A DNA stretch of 64,000 nucleotides from Acinetobacter bouvetii (GCF_902753875.1 NZ_CADDTS010000040.1:1-64000); one strand, 5' to 3'; shown: positions 17,844-26,736, counted from the first letter of the stretch. Notes: a model not told the origin generated them from the sequence alone. Translations and numbers: made by a program.

Positions 17844-18250
17844 TCTCATCAGGAATCATCGGCTCAACTTTGACCCGGTGATTCTGCCCTTCTCAGCATC
17901 GCCCTGTATTACGTTTATCTATCATCCTTTATAGAGCTCACTCAATCCATCTCTCCATTACCCAAACTTTAACGTCAATTCAAATTCCTTTCACTGTGCA
18001 CGGAATTCAGTGTGCTTAAACCTGCATTTGTATCTGAAAAAATCCTGATTTTATAAAACTATCAAGGATTCAAAATCTTAACCAATTGCGATTGTAAATC
18101 ATTTTCACATACACGGAATGAATGTTAATTCGCTGTTGCTAAAACGTTTGAATTTATTCTCAAGTGAATGATTTCCCTATTAAACCGAATATGATAGTTA
18201 ACTTATGACTCGGAGACATTCGGGTTCTGTCATACAGGATAAATCGCGCT
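17844..18250. other. Intergenic region, no gene seen
   Basis: About 400 bases without a convincing frame. A hairpin GAATCATCGG/CCGGTGATTC (17853-17884) follows the lipoprotein stop but lacks a T tract. The rest is AT-rich and presumably holds the promoter for the secreted protein at 18251, which has CAGGA before its start. Confidence 0.5.
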
Positions 18251-18583
18251 ATGAAAACGATCAAAACAACATTGACCGCAGCTATCCTTTTAACCACTTC
18301 CTTGGTTTTGACACATACCGCCGTTCAGGCAGCAAATAATGTCAAAGCAGAACCAGGTACTAAAAAAGTCGATCAGGCGGCAACAAAAAACACCCATACC
18401 ACTCGAGCTGCCAGCAAAAACTCTTCAGCAAATAACAAGAACCTTGCTGGTGAAAAAGCTCAGAACAACAAAGAAACTAGTTCACACCCAAGTAATATGG
18501 ATATTAACGGTCAAACTCATGCTGAGTTAGAAAATATGACTGGACGCCCTCATTCAGGTTTTTCAACCAAAACATCTGAGTAA
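18251..18583 (+). CDS. Small secreted protein of low complexity
   Basis: The 110-residue product has a Sec signal peptide (MKTIKTTLTAAILLTTSLVL...) with probable cleavage after AVQA near residue 27. The mature part is hydrophilic and rich in Lys, Asn, Thr and Ser, likely disordered. It ends with a short region, HAELENMTGRPHSGFSTK, that may be the most conserved part. No function can be assigned. A terminator follows. Confidence 0.5.
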   Translation: MKTIKTTLTAAILLTTSLVLTHTAVQAANNVKAEPGTKKVDQAATKNTHTTRAASKNSSANNKNLAGEKAQNNKETSSHPSNMDINGQTHAELENMTGRPHSGFSTKTSE

Positions 18584-18615
18584 TCAATCAACCTTTTAAA
18601 CCAGCCCCTAAAAAT

Positions 18616-18640
18616 GCTCATCTCTATGAGCTTTTTTTTT
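18616..18640 (+). terminator. Terminator after the small secreted protein gene
   Basis: The stem GCTCAT/ATGAGC with a four-base loop is followed directly by nine T, about 30 bases after the stop codon. Confidence 0.85.
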
Positions 18641-18800
18641 GATGTGTATTTTGAGGTGTATATCGTCTTTATCCTAAATGTAATGAATCTGTATTAATTT
18701 CGCCAAACTTCACATTTCAAGCAAAACTAGCCCTTAGAATAAAATTCTATAGATGATGACAAGACTTTTAACGATCTCTAAAACAGGAATAACACTCACA

Positions 18801-19256
18801 ATGAAAATGATGAAGACGATATTGATAAGCAGCACCATTTTGGCAACTACTCCCCTTTGGGCTCAAACCACCACTGCAACTGAAAGCACTGCCAGCCAAA
18901 CTCAGGTCGCACCTTATGGCGATAATCCCAATATTTTTAAGGTACTAGGACATAAGGCACAGCAAAGCCTAGAGAACACGGCGGAAAAAGTGGATCATGG
19001 ATTACAGAAAGGCGTCGCCAAAGTTAAGCCAAAAGTTGAAAATGCCTGGGAAAACAGCAAAGAATTCGCAACTGAAAAATCAGAAATGGCCAAAGAAAAA
19101 ACTCAGCAAGCGGCAGTGAGCGTCAACAAAAAACTCAATGAAACCAAAGATACTATTTTAGGTAGCCCAAATGATCAGCCAGCACCTATTGTTTCTCGTC
19201 CTTTAAGCCAGTCCTCAACAGAAAGTTCATCTGTACCAGTGCAACCGGCAAGTTAA
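18801..19256 (+). CDS. Secreted protein with amphipathic coiled helix
   Basis: From the ATG at 18801 the 151-residue product starts MKMMKTILISSTILATTPLWAQ, a good Sec signal cleaved after WAQ or nearby. An upstream in-frame start would place 16 unrelated residues before this signal. Residues about 50-120 are rich in Lys, Glu, Ala and Val with helix-forming spacing (for example KVKPKVENAWENSKEF and KEKTQQAAVSVNKKL), reminiscent of apolipoprotein- or LEA-like helices. The C-terminus is Ser/Pro-rich. Periplasmic or surface stress role is speculation. Confidence 0.55.
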   Translation: MKMMKTILISSTILATTPLWAQTTTATESTASQTQVAPYGDNPNIFKVLGHKAQQSLENTAEKVDHGLQKGVAKVKPKVENAWENSKEFATEKSEMAKEKTQQAAVSVNKKLNETKDTILGSPNDQPAPIVSRPLSQSSTESSSVPVQPAS

Positions 19257-19298
19257 TACACTGCAAACCGTGCAGTAAGCACTTATTAAAGTCCGAAA

Positions 19299-19319
19299 CC
19301 TCTGTCTTAACGATAGAGG
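19299..19319. terminator. Weak hairpin between convergent genes
   Basis: CCTCTGTC pairs with GATAGAGG around a five-base loop. The following bases have no clear T tract in either direction, so it may be a weak bidirectional terminator for the flanking convergent genes. Confidence 0.3.
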
Positions 19320-19353
19320 CTTCATTGTATGGATCAAAATTGATTGAGATCAA

Positions 19354-20307
19354 TCAATTCACCTGACGAATGGGTTGTCCTGCTTTAAAGGCAGTTACAT
19401 TTTCCAGCATCTGCTGCACAATGCGTTGTCGTGCATCTACACTACCCCATGCACTGTGCGGGGTAATAATTAAATTTGGAATATCTTCTAACAACAATAC
19501 ATTGCCATCCTTCGGTGGTTCCACCGTGAGTACATCGGTTGCTGCCCCCGCAATTTTGCCTTGTATCAAAGCCTCGGCCAGCGCCGTTTCATTGACAATG
19601 CCGCCACGCGCACAGTTAATTAAAAATGCGCTTGGTTTCATGGCATCAAAAGCCTGAGCATCAATTAAATCACGGGTGTCATCGCTTAAAGGACAATGCA
19701 GGCTAAGAAAATCTACTTGCGGCAACAACTCAGCAAAAGGCACTCGCGTTGCATCACCTGGACGCTTGGGTAATGAGCCAACTAATATCTTCATGCCAAA
19801 GGCTTGTGCCAGTTTGGCAACCGCCTGACCCAATTCACCATAACCAATAATACCCAGCGTCTTTCCGGAGAGCTCGATAATCGGAAAATCCAGCAGACAG
19901 AATTGCGAGGCTTTATTCCATTGCCCCTGTTTTACTGCACGATCATATTTGAGTAATGAGGTTGCTAAAGCCAACATTAGGCTGAGCGTATGCTGTGCTA
20001 CCGCTGCCGTGCCATAACCCTGACAGTTGCACACCACAACACCCTGCTCACGCGCCTGAACCAGATCAATATTATTGGTGCCGGTGGCAGAAATTAAAAT
20101 CAGTTTTAAGGCTTTACATTGCTGAAGGGTGGCGGCATCCACGACCACTTTATTACTGATCACGACGTCAGCATGTTGCACCCGTTCCAGCAACTGTGCA
20201 GGAGTGGTCGTCGGGAACAGTTCAAGCTGATCGAATGCAGCTTCAAGCGCACTGAAGTCCAAATCATTTTTATCAAGTGAAGCATAATCTAAAAATACGG
20301 CTTTCAT
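19354..20307 (-). CDS. D-2-hydroxyacid dehydrogenase
   Basis: A 317-residue NAD(P)-dependent dehydrogenase of the glycerate/hydroxypyruvate reductase type. The Rossmann motif is IIGYGELGQAVAKLAQ (about residues 150-165). The catalytic triad is visible as Arg in NCARGGIVNE, Glu in VLTVEPP and His in ITPHSAWGS. It reduces 2-oxoacids to D-2-hydroxyacids in the cytosol; hydroxypyruvate or glyoxylate is the likely substrate, but this is not decidable by eye. Single gene, convergent with its left neighbour. SerA and PdxB are less likely because ACT or extra C-terminal domains are absent. Confidence 0.85.
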   Translation of the reverse strand: MKAVFLDYASLDKNDLDFSALEAAFDQLELFPTTTPAQLLERVQHADVVISNKVVVDAATLQQCKALKLILISATGTNNIDLVQAREQGVVVCNCQGYGTAAVAQHTLSLMLALATSLLKYDRAVKQGQWNKASQFCLLDFPIIELSGKTLGIIGYGELGQAVAKLAQAFGMKILVGSLPKRPGDATRVPFAELLPQVDFLSLHCPLSDDTRDLIDAQAFDAMKPSAFLINCARGGIVNETALAEALIQGKIAGAATDVLTVEPPKDGNVLLLEDIPNLIITPHSAWGSVDARQRIVQQMLENVTAFKAGQPIRQVN

Positions 20308-20399
20308 GCGGCTATCCTTGGCTGAGTTTGAGGGAGATCTAAATGATTACCCAGACATTAGAAGCCAGATTTGGGCTCTTTTTCAACTCAATTTAAGCG

Positions 20400-20431
20400 C
20401 TAAAAATATAAAACCCACTATTTAGTGGGTT
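20400..20431 (-). terminator. Terminator overlapping the end of a small membrane-protein gene
   Basis: On the minus strand AACCCACT and AGTGGGTT flank a four-base loop and are followed by TTATATTTTT. The stop codon of the gene at 20418-20615 lies inside the hairpin. Confidence 0.75.
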
Positions 20432-20615
20432 TGTTGATATGCAGTTGAATCGACTTCCTGATTTCATAAAACACGTAAATTGCTAAGGTAAAGACCAGTA
20501 GCAATCCCCCGCCCATAATAATATAAGTCCCTTCCGGACTTTGGGCAAATGTATATGAAGGTAAAGTGATTGTGATCAAAGTAAGTAGCACAGCAGGGAG
20601 AACATCATGTTTCAT
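20418..20615 (-). CDS. Small hypothetical membrane protein
   Basis: A 65-residue product with a first hydrophobic segment that looks like a signal peptide (LPAVLLTLITITLPSYTFA) and a second membrane helix (YIIMGGGLLLVFTLAIYVFY) followed by a basic tail. No family recognised. The dedicated terminator and a start preceded by AAGGATGA support a real gene. Confidence 0.55.
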   Translation of the reverse strand: MKHDVLPAVLLTLITITLPSYTFAQSPEGTYIIMGGGLLLVFTLAIYVFYEIRKSIQLHINKPTK

Positions 20616-20767
20616 CCTTAGGCACCTGTTATTGTTTATTTTTAAATATAAAGCCGATTAAATCTGCCTTATATTTCCTATCTTAGTCCGATTAAAATAT
20701 AAAGCAAGAGATTAAAATTTAAACAAACATCATGTTTATTTTAAACCATAACATGCAGCCTAAAAGC

Positions 20768-22039
20768 TTAAGGCTGCTCCGGTTGAGTGATAAATTGTGT
20801 AGTTTCAGGCGTATCCTCAATAAAGTTATGACCGCCATATTCATTATTACTCAAGTTTAGATGCTTATAGCTCAGCACATAATAATCACTATATTTTTTA
20901 ATGATTAGCGGATGCATGCCCACTGCTAAAGGCTCTTGTTCCTTAAACAGTTTCATCACTTCCCGGTCATTCATCGCCACAATATAACGCTCATCATTCA
21001 GGCTAATTTGCAGCAAACCACTGCCTTTGGCAAAAACCGGAATCAGGAATTTATGATTCAAGGCAATCGCACTGGCGGCATAACTTTCAATCTTCTGGCT
21101 AATGACATTAAATACCAAGCCATGTCCAAAACAATCCATTAACTGGCTGCGATTTTCCTGCGGCAAATTGACCTGAATGCCCAGTTTCAATAAATCTTGC
21201 TGACTGACTTGCTTGTTGCTGAGCAATTCTCTTAATAAATTCTGCTTTAATTTAGAATCAAAAAACTGGTTATCCAGCTGCAAATCATTATTGACCAGAA
21301 TCGAGCCCAAGGCATCGCGATGGCGGGGCAACAGGTTTTCAATGACCTTACGATAATAAAATTTGCTGTTCTTTTTGACCTGACGGATTTTTTTATAAAA
21401 ATAAATCGCATCAAATTCATGCAGAATAAAATCACGCAGCAATTCGGAACTGGCCAGGACCGCAATAGCATCGTGCCCGGTAAATGGTAAATTCAGGGTC
21501 TGAATTTTAGGCAGTACCTGCTCCAGTTTTAAATAATGCGCACGATCTTCCGGACAGTAGGGATCATAGACCACGATATATTCACGTTCAGCCGCAACAT
21601 CCTCTGCCTTAATACACATATTGGCATTGATTTCAGGATGATAGAACATGTTATAGCGCGGGTCTTCGACATCTGCCGGATTGATGGAATACTGCGGAAC
21701 CAGAGCCACCACCCGCTTCAAGTCCAGCAGGTTGGAATACTTGATTACGGCATAGCCACCCATTGAACCGCCATAACCGATCCGGGTTTTGAACGGCGCA
21801 ATCAGCTCCTGAATCTGGGCCAGCATGGCCCGCATGGAACTTTCTGGAAACCAGGATTTCTGTTTGGGCATGATGCCAATCACATTAAAGTGATATTTAA
21901 ATAGCGATTTCTCGGCATTAATGGACAGGCCTTTGGCGCGGGTGATCAAATCGCCAAATGAGAAAATCAACTCATCCGATGAGCCTTTGAGAAAGATTAC
22001 ACGAATCTGTTCGTCTTCAAAAATAATGTGTTTATCCAT
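20768..22039 (-). CDS. Alpha/beta-hydrolase-fold protein with unknown C-terminal region
   Basis: The N-terminal half has a nucleophile elbow GYGGSMGGYA (about residues 91-100), where Ser is the candidate nucleophile, then an acidic segment VVYDPYCPEDRAHY and a His in PFTGHDAIAVL. These could complete a Ser-Asp-His triad. The C-terminal half from about residue 215 has no recognisable motif and includes a basic KKIRQVKKNSKFYYRKV stretch. Cytosolic, as no signal peptide is present. ATG at 22039 is used; a GTG two codons earlier is possible. It is divergent from a methyltransferase gene. Such elbow-containing proteins occur near polysaccharide genes, but no such context exists here. Confidence 0.65.
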   Translation of the reverse strand: MDKHIIFEDEQIRVIFLKGSSDELIFSFGDLITRAKGLSINAEKSLFKYHFNVIGIMPKQKSWFPESSMRAMLAQIQELIAPFKTRIGYGGSMGGYAVIKYSNLLDLKRVVALVPQYSINPADVEDPRYNMFYHPEINANMCIKAEDVAAEREYIVVYDPYCPEDRAHYLKLEQVLPKIQTLNLPFTGHDAIAVLASSELLRDFILHEFDAIYFYKKIRQVKKNSKFYYRKVIENLLPRHRDALGSILVNNDLQLDNQFFDSKLKQNLLRELLSNKQVSQQDLLKLGIQVNLPQENRSQLMDCFGHGLVFNVISQKIESYAASAIALNHKFLIPVFAKGSGLLQISLNDERYIVAMNDREVMKLFKEQEPLAVGMHPLIIKKYSDYYVLSYKHLNLSNNEYGGHNFIEDTPETTQFITQPEQP

Positions 22040-22159
22040 TTCCACACCGAGGCAAATCGGCCCTTGTTATGACAGTCAATGAAACAAATAGACATTGCCT
22101 ATTTACGAAAAGCGAATATGTTATTTTATAGATGCTCAGCAGATTAAAAAGCGCAAAAT

Positions 22160-22942
22160 ATGACACAATCACTCCATCCCGCTGCTCAAAAAGGCTTCAG
22201 TTCTGCCGCTGAACTTTATCAACAGGTGCGCCCGAATTATCCACAAGATATCGTGCCTTGGCTAGCCCAGCAGATTCAACTGAATCAAAATTCAAAAGTG
22301 ATAGATCTTGGCTCCGGTACTGGCAAATTCTTACCTTATCTGCAACAGCTGACTTCACACATCCTTGCTGTTGAACCTATTCCTGCCATGCTTGAGCAGT
22401 TAAGACAGGCTTATCCGGAGATTCAGACATTACAGGCCTCGAGTGAACATTTACCTATTCTGGCAAATAGTATAGATGCAGTGATTTGTGCACAGTCATT
22501 TCACTGGTTTGCCAATCTTGAAACATTAGGGCAAATTCATCAAGTCTTAAAATCTGAAGGGCATTTAACCTTGATCTGGAATCAGCGCGATGTGGATATT
22601 GATTGGGTCAAAGCACTCGCCGATCTGATTGAACCTTTGGAGGGTAACACCCCGCGTTATCATAGTGCTCAGTGGAAACAGGTCTTTGAAGATCAATCCC
22701 TGTTTCAGTTGGCCAATACTGCCATTTTTCGGCAGCAACATATTGGCACTGTAGAACAGGTGGTTTCTAAACGGCTGCTGTCCACCAGTTTTATTGCCGC
22801 AATGCCCGAACATGAACAACAACGCTTAAAAACTCAATTTGAACAGATTGTTTTAAAGTACACAGGCAAACAACCGCAGGAGGAAATTGCATTTCCCTAT
22901 ATCACCTATGCCTATGACTTCAAGAAAATAGATCAGAAATAA
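22160..22942 (+). CDS. Class I SAM-dependent methyltransferase
   Basis: A 260-residue methyltransferase with motif I VIDLGSGTGKFLPYL (about residues 47-61), an acidic post-I residue in LAVEPIPAML, and motif IV DAVICAQSFHWFANLE. The FHWF sequence is typical of the methyltransferase_11 (UbiE/trans-aconitate-like) group. The N-terminal SAAELYQQVRPNYPQD matches a widespread uncharacterised subgroup. Substrate unknown. The next gene starts 10 bases after its stop, so the two form an operon. Confidence 0.85.
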   Translation: MTQSLHPAAQKGFSSAAELYQQVRPNYPQDIVPWLAQQIQLNQNSKVIDLGSGTGKFLPYLQQLTSHILAVEPIPAMLEQLRQAYPEIQTLQASSEHLPILANSIDAVICAQSFHWFANLETLGQIHQVLKSEGHLTLIWNQRDVDIDWVKALADLIEPLEGNTPRYHSAQWKQVFEDQSLFQLANTAIFRQQHIGTVEQVVSKRLLSTSFIAAMPEHEQQRLKTQFEQIVLKYTGKQPQEEIAFPYITYAYDFKKIDQK

Positions 22943-22952
22943 AGGAGCCATC

Positions 22953-23537
22953 ATGATAAAACTTCAATTCAAACAATTGGGTCTTCCAGTTTTACTCTGT
23001 TCAGGTTTACTCATGAGTGCCTGTAACAATAGTCAGGATACAGCATCTCAAAGCGATAAAATTCAGCCTGATGATAAAGTAATGCAGGAGTTAATTACCG
23101 AACCGGTGAAGGCTTTCGAAAAAACCCCAAATGATCAACACGATATTGCTTTACTCACTGATTTTGACACACGGTTTAACCAGATGAGTGATGAAATGGA
23201 AGATGAGCTGGTGAAAATGCATGATGAAGGGTCATTGACCGATGAATTTGCTCATAACCGTAAGCGTGACAATATTCAGTCAGCGTTGAATATGTTGAAA
23301 GACCTGAATCTCAAAACCGAGCAAGGGCGTTATATTCAGGGCTTAATTGCAAAATATTGGCAAAATCAGGCTGAACTATATGATGCACATAAAGACAGCA
23401 AAACTGAAGAAATAAAAAATTCAGCAGATCAAGTCAAAGGTTTAGGTGAATTTTTACATGCACAAGAACAACTGGAACACTGGCAGTCTCAATACCCAAA
23501 AGCAGCGAAGGCCAAAACCACTGAAACGGCCTCATAA
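22953..23537 (+). CDS. Putative lipoprotein, hypothetical
   Basis: A 194-residue product with signal sequence LPVLLCSGLLMSAC, the lipobox being MSAC at about residues 21-24. The mature part is strongly helical and charged (EMEDELVKMHDEG..., NIQSALNMLKDLNLKTEQG), with no recognisable domain. It starts 10 bases after the methyltransferase with AAAGGAGCCATC as ribosome site, so it is probably cotranscribed although the functional link is unclear. Confidence 0.65.
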   Translation: MIKLQFKQLGLPVLLCSGLLMSACNNSQDTASQSDKIQPDDKVMQELITEPVKAFEKTPNDQHDIALLTDFDTRFNQMSDEMEDELVKMHDEGSLTDEFAHNRKRDNIQSALNMLKDLNLKTEQGRYIQGLIAKYWQNQAELYDAHKDSKTEEIKNSADQVKGLGEFLHAQEQLEHWQSQYPKAAKAKTTETAS

Positions 23538-23557
23538 AAAAGGGATCTGTGGATCCC
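23534..23557 (-). terminator. Terminator of the GFA-family gene
   Basis: On the minus strand GGGATC/GATCCC with a four-base loop is followed by six T. It sits between convergent genes, 23 bases beyond the stop of the minus-strand gene and abutting the stop of the plus-strand lipoprotein gene. Confidence 0.8.
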
Positions 23558-23579
23558 TGATTAGAAAAAGGTGATTTGT

Positions 23580-23990
23580 TTAAGGTCGCTCAGCATATTG
23601 TGGCAGGCCATCACAAATCGTATCCCACTCTGCCTTTGACGCCACAAAAATATGCTGCGTCGGTTTTTGCTGCAATGGCGTATCCAGTGTGCCAATTCGC
23701 AAACGATACAGATCCGGTGTTTCAGCCTTAATACTGATCATCGGTGATCCACAATCACTGCAAAAACAGCGCTGGGTGGTTTCAGTAGACTGAAATTTTT
23801 TCAATAAATGCTCACCTTGTACAATCTTAAAGTCGGCTTTACGAATCGGGGCATTGGTGGCAAATGCACTGCCATTGGCCTTACGGCAGCGCTGACAATG
23901 ACATTGCACAATCTCCCCAATTTCACCGTGAATTTCATAGCGCAAACCGCCACACAAACAACTTCCTGTATATCGCTTCGGTTCAGACAT
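23580..23990 (-). CDS. GFA-family (CENP-V/GFA) zinc-binding protein
   Basis: The 136-residue protein has the zinc-binding cysteines of the glutathione-dependent formaldehyde-activating family: CLCGG near residue 11, CHCQRCRKANGSAF around residue 34, and CFCSDCGSPM around residue 75. Members bind two zinc ions in a beta-rich fold. Few have a proven reaction, so a role in S-hydroxymethylglutathione formation should not be assumed. Cytosolic. It stands alone. Confidence 0.85.
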   Translation of the reverse strand: MSEPKRYTGSCLCGGLRYEIHGEIGEIVQCHCQRCRKANGSAFATNAPIRKADFKIVQGEHLLKKFQSTETTQRCFCSDCGSPMISIKAETPDLYRLRIGTLDTPLQQKPTQHIFVASKAEWDTICDGLPQYAERP

Positions 23991-24060
23991 ATCGACTTCT
24001 TTTAATCAAAATGAGCCTTAACTTAACATGTCTCAAATTCATCGTTCACAGTTTGCACAA

Positions 24061-25263
24061 TTATTTTTTCTCAGCAAGATAAGCATGCACCCCTTCAGCG
24101 GCAGCACGACCTGTCGCAAAACACGCCGTTAATAAATAACCGCCAGTTGGTGCATCCCAATCCAGCATTTCCCCACAACAAAACACCTGCGGATTTGACT
24201 TTAATTGCAACTGATTGGACAAAACTTCGCGTTTCACCCCACCGGCACAGCTAATCGCCTCTTCAATCGGGCGAAAACCAGTTAAAGGAATAGCCAAATG
24301 TTTAATCTGCTGGGCCAAAGCCAGTGGATCATGCCATACATCTTTCGCCACCAGTTCACGTACTAAACTGGCTTTGGCGCTATCCAGTCCTGCTTTACGC
24401 CAGACATTACTCAGCGACTGTTTTTTACTCGGTTGTAACTTCTGGGCAAGTTGCTGAATGCTTTGGTCGGGCAGCAAATCCAGATACAGTTGCATGGCCT
24501 GCCCCTGTTTCACCTGCTGACGCAGTGCCCGCCCTTGTTTGTAGATCAGCCCACTTTCCAGACCATAATGCGTGATGACAATATCGCCCATGGTTTTCGT
24601 TTGTTCACCCACCCAAGCAGCTACCCGTTTTAAGGGCTGACCAAATACCGGCTGCATAAACGTGGACCAGACGTGTTCCACCCCTGCATTACTGGCTTGA
24701 AAGGATTCAATTTCATCAGTATCCAGCCATTGTTGCCAGGCGCCATCACTGCCCAGACGTGACCATGAAACCGCACCACAGGCCATCACAATGGCATCAA
24801 AAGGCAGTTGCATAGCCTGTTCAGTAACTAAATTTTGAACGTGCAGTGTAGCGTCTGCCAAGCCTAAACATTGATGGCGATAGTGAAATTTCACCCCTTC
24901 CTCAGTTAAGCGCTTTAACCAGGCACGCAGTAGCGGCGCGGCTTTCATTTCAACCGGAAACACCCGACCGGAGGAACCGATATAGGATTCAATGCCCAAG
25001 CCTTTCATCCACTGCTGAATCCACTGGGCATCCCATTGCTTGATCCAGGGTGCAAGCCATTCAGCTTGATCATAGCGCTGAATAAACTGTTCAACCGGTT
25101 CAGCATGGGAAATATTGAGACCGGTTTTTCCGGCCATCAAAAATTTACGTGCAGCCGAAGGTTTCTGCTCAAAAACAGATAGCTCATAATCGTACTGGCT
25201 TAAGACTTCCGCAGCCATCAATCCCGCAGGGCCTGCCCCAATAATCGCAACACGCTTTTTCAT
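24061..25263 (-). CDS. FAD-dependent oxidoreductase of the TIGR03862/BaiN-like type
   Basis: A 400-residue flavoprotein with an N-terminal dinucleotide-binding motif VAIIGAGPAGLMAAEVL (residues 5-21) and the family signature RKFLMAGKTGLNISH. A second conserved block near the end, CAGGVKREVLSNQLQLKSNP...GEMLDWDAPTGGYLLTACF, contains the FAD-contacting GE-LD-D motif shared with HI0933/YhiN proteins. Function is unproven in most bacteria. It follows the TrmB-like methyltransferase gene by 7 bases and is surely in the same operon. Confidence 0.85.
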   Translation of the reverse strand: MKKRVAIIGAGPAGLMAAEVLSQYDYELSVFEQKPSAARKFLMAGKTGLNISHAEPVEQFIQRYDQAEWLAPWIKQWDAQWIQQWMKGLGIESYIGSSGRVFPVEMKAAPLLRAWLKRLTEEGVKFHYRHQCLGLADATLHVQNLVTEQAMQLPFDAIVMACGAVSWSRLGSDGAWQQWLDTDEIESFQASNAGVEHVWSTFMQPVFGQPLKRVAAWVGEQTKTMGDIVITHYGLESGLIYKQGRALRQQVKQGQAMQLYLDLLPDQSIQQLAQKLQPSKKQSLSNVWRKAGLDSAKASLVRELVAKDVWHDPLALAQQIKHLAIPLTGFRPIEEAISCAGGVKREVLSNQLQLKSNPQVFCCGEMLDWDAPTGGYLLTACFATGRAAAEGVHAYLAEKK

Positions 25264-25270
25264 GGCAGGC

Positions 25271-25939
25271 TCATTCAGCGTCTTGAGAATCGTGGGTTAA
25301 GGCCATAGCTTGCGCTGAATTTTGACCTTGCAAAGGCTGAAAATCATCAAAACGGGTCGTATAACCTTCAGGTTTACTGATGATCAGTTGCTGACACAAT
25401 TCACCGCGCTCCAAATACTTAATTTCAAAATGGGTGCGTGCCGATGTCGCTGGAATGACTTCTTTAATAAAAGGCAATTTCCAGACATCGATTAACTGTT
25501 GCTGTGCTTCTGCGATATATTCAGGAATATTACTAGCCAAAGTCACCGTTCCACCGACCTGTAAACGCGACAGTAAAAATTCAAAAAATGGCATATTTAA
25601 CCAGCGCTGTGCCGGATTATGTGGTTCAGGATTGGGATATAAAATAAAAAACTGCTGGATTTGCTGCGGTAATAACGCATGCACAATCCAAGGCATGGCA
25701 TCGGCATGAATGACCTGTAAATTAGTTTGACCTTCAAGGGCATGCTGCTTTTGCATGGCCAGATATTTTTCACGTGTCCGCTCAATTGCAATCAATTTCT
25801 TTTCAGGATTTTGCGCTGAAAATAGCAAGGCATGTTTACCTTTGCCTGCCCCAATTTCCACACAAACCGGCTCAGGAGAAATCATTTGAAAATCACGTGG
25901 CGCATGCATACGCTGTGCTTGAAATTGACGAATTGGCAT
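25271..25939 (-). CDS. TrmB-like SAM-dependent methyltransferase
   Basis: The 222-residue protein has motif I VCVEIGAGKGKHALLFS and ERTREKYLAMQ as in tRNA (guanine-N7)-methyltransferase TrmB. The motif IV region reads LYPNPEPHNPAQRW rather than the FPDPWPKKRHHKRR typical of TrmB, so Asp-to-Asn and loss of the basic run suggest a diverged paralogue with a different substrate. It is first gene of an operon with the flavoprotein and is divergent from yacG. Confidence 0.7.
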   Translation of the reverse strand: MPIRQFQAQRMHAPRDFQMISPEPVCVEIGAGKGKHALLFSAQNPEKKLIAIERTREKYLAMQKQHALEGQTNLQVIHADAMPWIVHALLPQQIQQFFILYPNPEPHNPAQRWLNMPFFEFLLSRLQVGGTVTLASNIPEYIAEAQQQLIDVWKLPFIKEVIPATSARTHFEIKYLERGELCQQLIISKPEGYTTRFDDFQPLQGQNSAQAMALTHDSQDAE

Positions 25940-26017
25940 AATCAGATCAAACTAACAAAAATCCGCTCAAGTCTAACAAGAGCAACTGTATTTGCCTAAT
26001 CGAATCCTTGTTTTTAT

Positions 26018-26215
26018 ATGGAGAATCAAATGCCCCGTACTTTTCCTTGTCCGCGTTGTGGCAAACAGACCACTTGGGAAGACAATGAATTTCGTCCTTT
26101 TTGTTCTGAGCGCTGCAAAATGATTGACTTGGGAGCTTGGGCAAATGATGAATATAAACTGCTGACTCAAGATGCGCCACAAGCAGAAGACAGTGGTGAA
26201 AATGATCCCTTTTAA
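26018..26215 (+). CDS. yacG: DNA gyrase inhibitor YacG
   Basis: A 65-residue zinc protein with CPRCGK near residue 8 and FCSERCKMIDLGAWANDEY near residue 28, giving the C-X2-C...C-X3-C zinc site. YacG binds the GyrB subunit and blocks DNA binding by gyrase. The C-terminal tail is acidic, as in homologues. Usually it sits beside coaE or the pil/gsp prepilin peptidase; here it is alone. Confidence 0.92.
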   Translation: MENQMPRTFPCPRCGKQTTWEDNEFRPFCSERCKMIDLGAWANDEYKLLTQDAPQAEDSGENDPF

Positions 26216-26556
26216 AGTGTAGTTTAGAGAATAGACCGGTCGCATAAATCATTCATGTGACCAGAACATAGAAAAGAGTTCCTCTACGGGATATATGAAA
26301 TGACACGGATGCCACGCAACCTTATCCCTTGCATTGCACGTTAAAGCAGTACTTAGGCTTGATTCAGAAATTCATCTATAGGGAACAAAAGGTTTTTGCG
26401 GAATTAAAATATATTTTAAAATATTGATTTTATTAAGAAATATAAATATTGCCTAGGCAAAAAAATGATCAAGAACTGGCAGCATACCAATTTAAAATTT
26501 CGGATTTTGGACATTTTTAAACAATAATATAGCCAATAAAAGGATATCCACGGACC
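26216..26556. repeat. Intergenic region with degenerate dispersed repeat (locus B)
   Basis: No gene is supported. Positions about 26300-26365 contain GACACGGATGCCACG...CCCTTGCATTGCACGTTAAAGC, matching the module at about 988-1045 and 33778-33835. Positions about 26393-26425 (TTTTTGCGGAATT... AAATATATTTTAAAAT) resemble the second module at 33874-33912 but are more degenerate. The remainder is AT-rich. Confidence 0.55.
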
Positions 26557-26736
26557 TTAATCAAAAGGATTCGAATCCATCTTTTTATATTCTAGAGCCA
26601 ATAGAATAATACAAAAAATCAGCAAGATACCAACTGCTGTAATCAGTAAATCCTGATGATAGAAACCAAATCCTAGACACAGCACTACACCCACACTAAA
26701 GATTAATAGTACTGCCTTGATCAGCCAAAATTTCAT
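26557..26736 (-). CDS. Small hydrophobic protein, paralogue A
   Basis: From the ATG at 26736 (preceded by GGGAG) the 59-residue product has two membrane helices: WLIKAVLLIFSVGVVLCLGFGFY and LLITAVGILLIFCIILLALEY, with a polar tail KKMDSNPFD. It resembles the protein at 27099-27284 in the motifs GFGFY-H-D, AxGILLIF, LE-K and the SNPF/SSPF end. No function known. The two genes are transcribed away from each other. Confidence 0.6.
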   Translation of the reverse strand: MKFWLIKAVLLIFSVGVVLCLGFGFYHQDLLITAVGILLIFCIILLALEYKKMDSNPFD

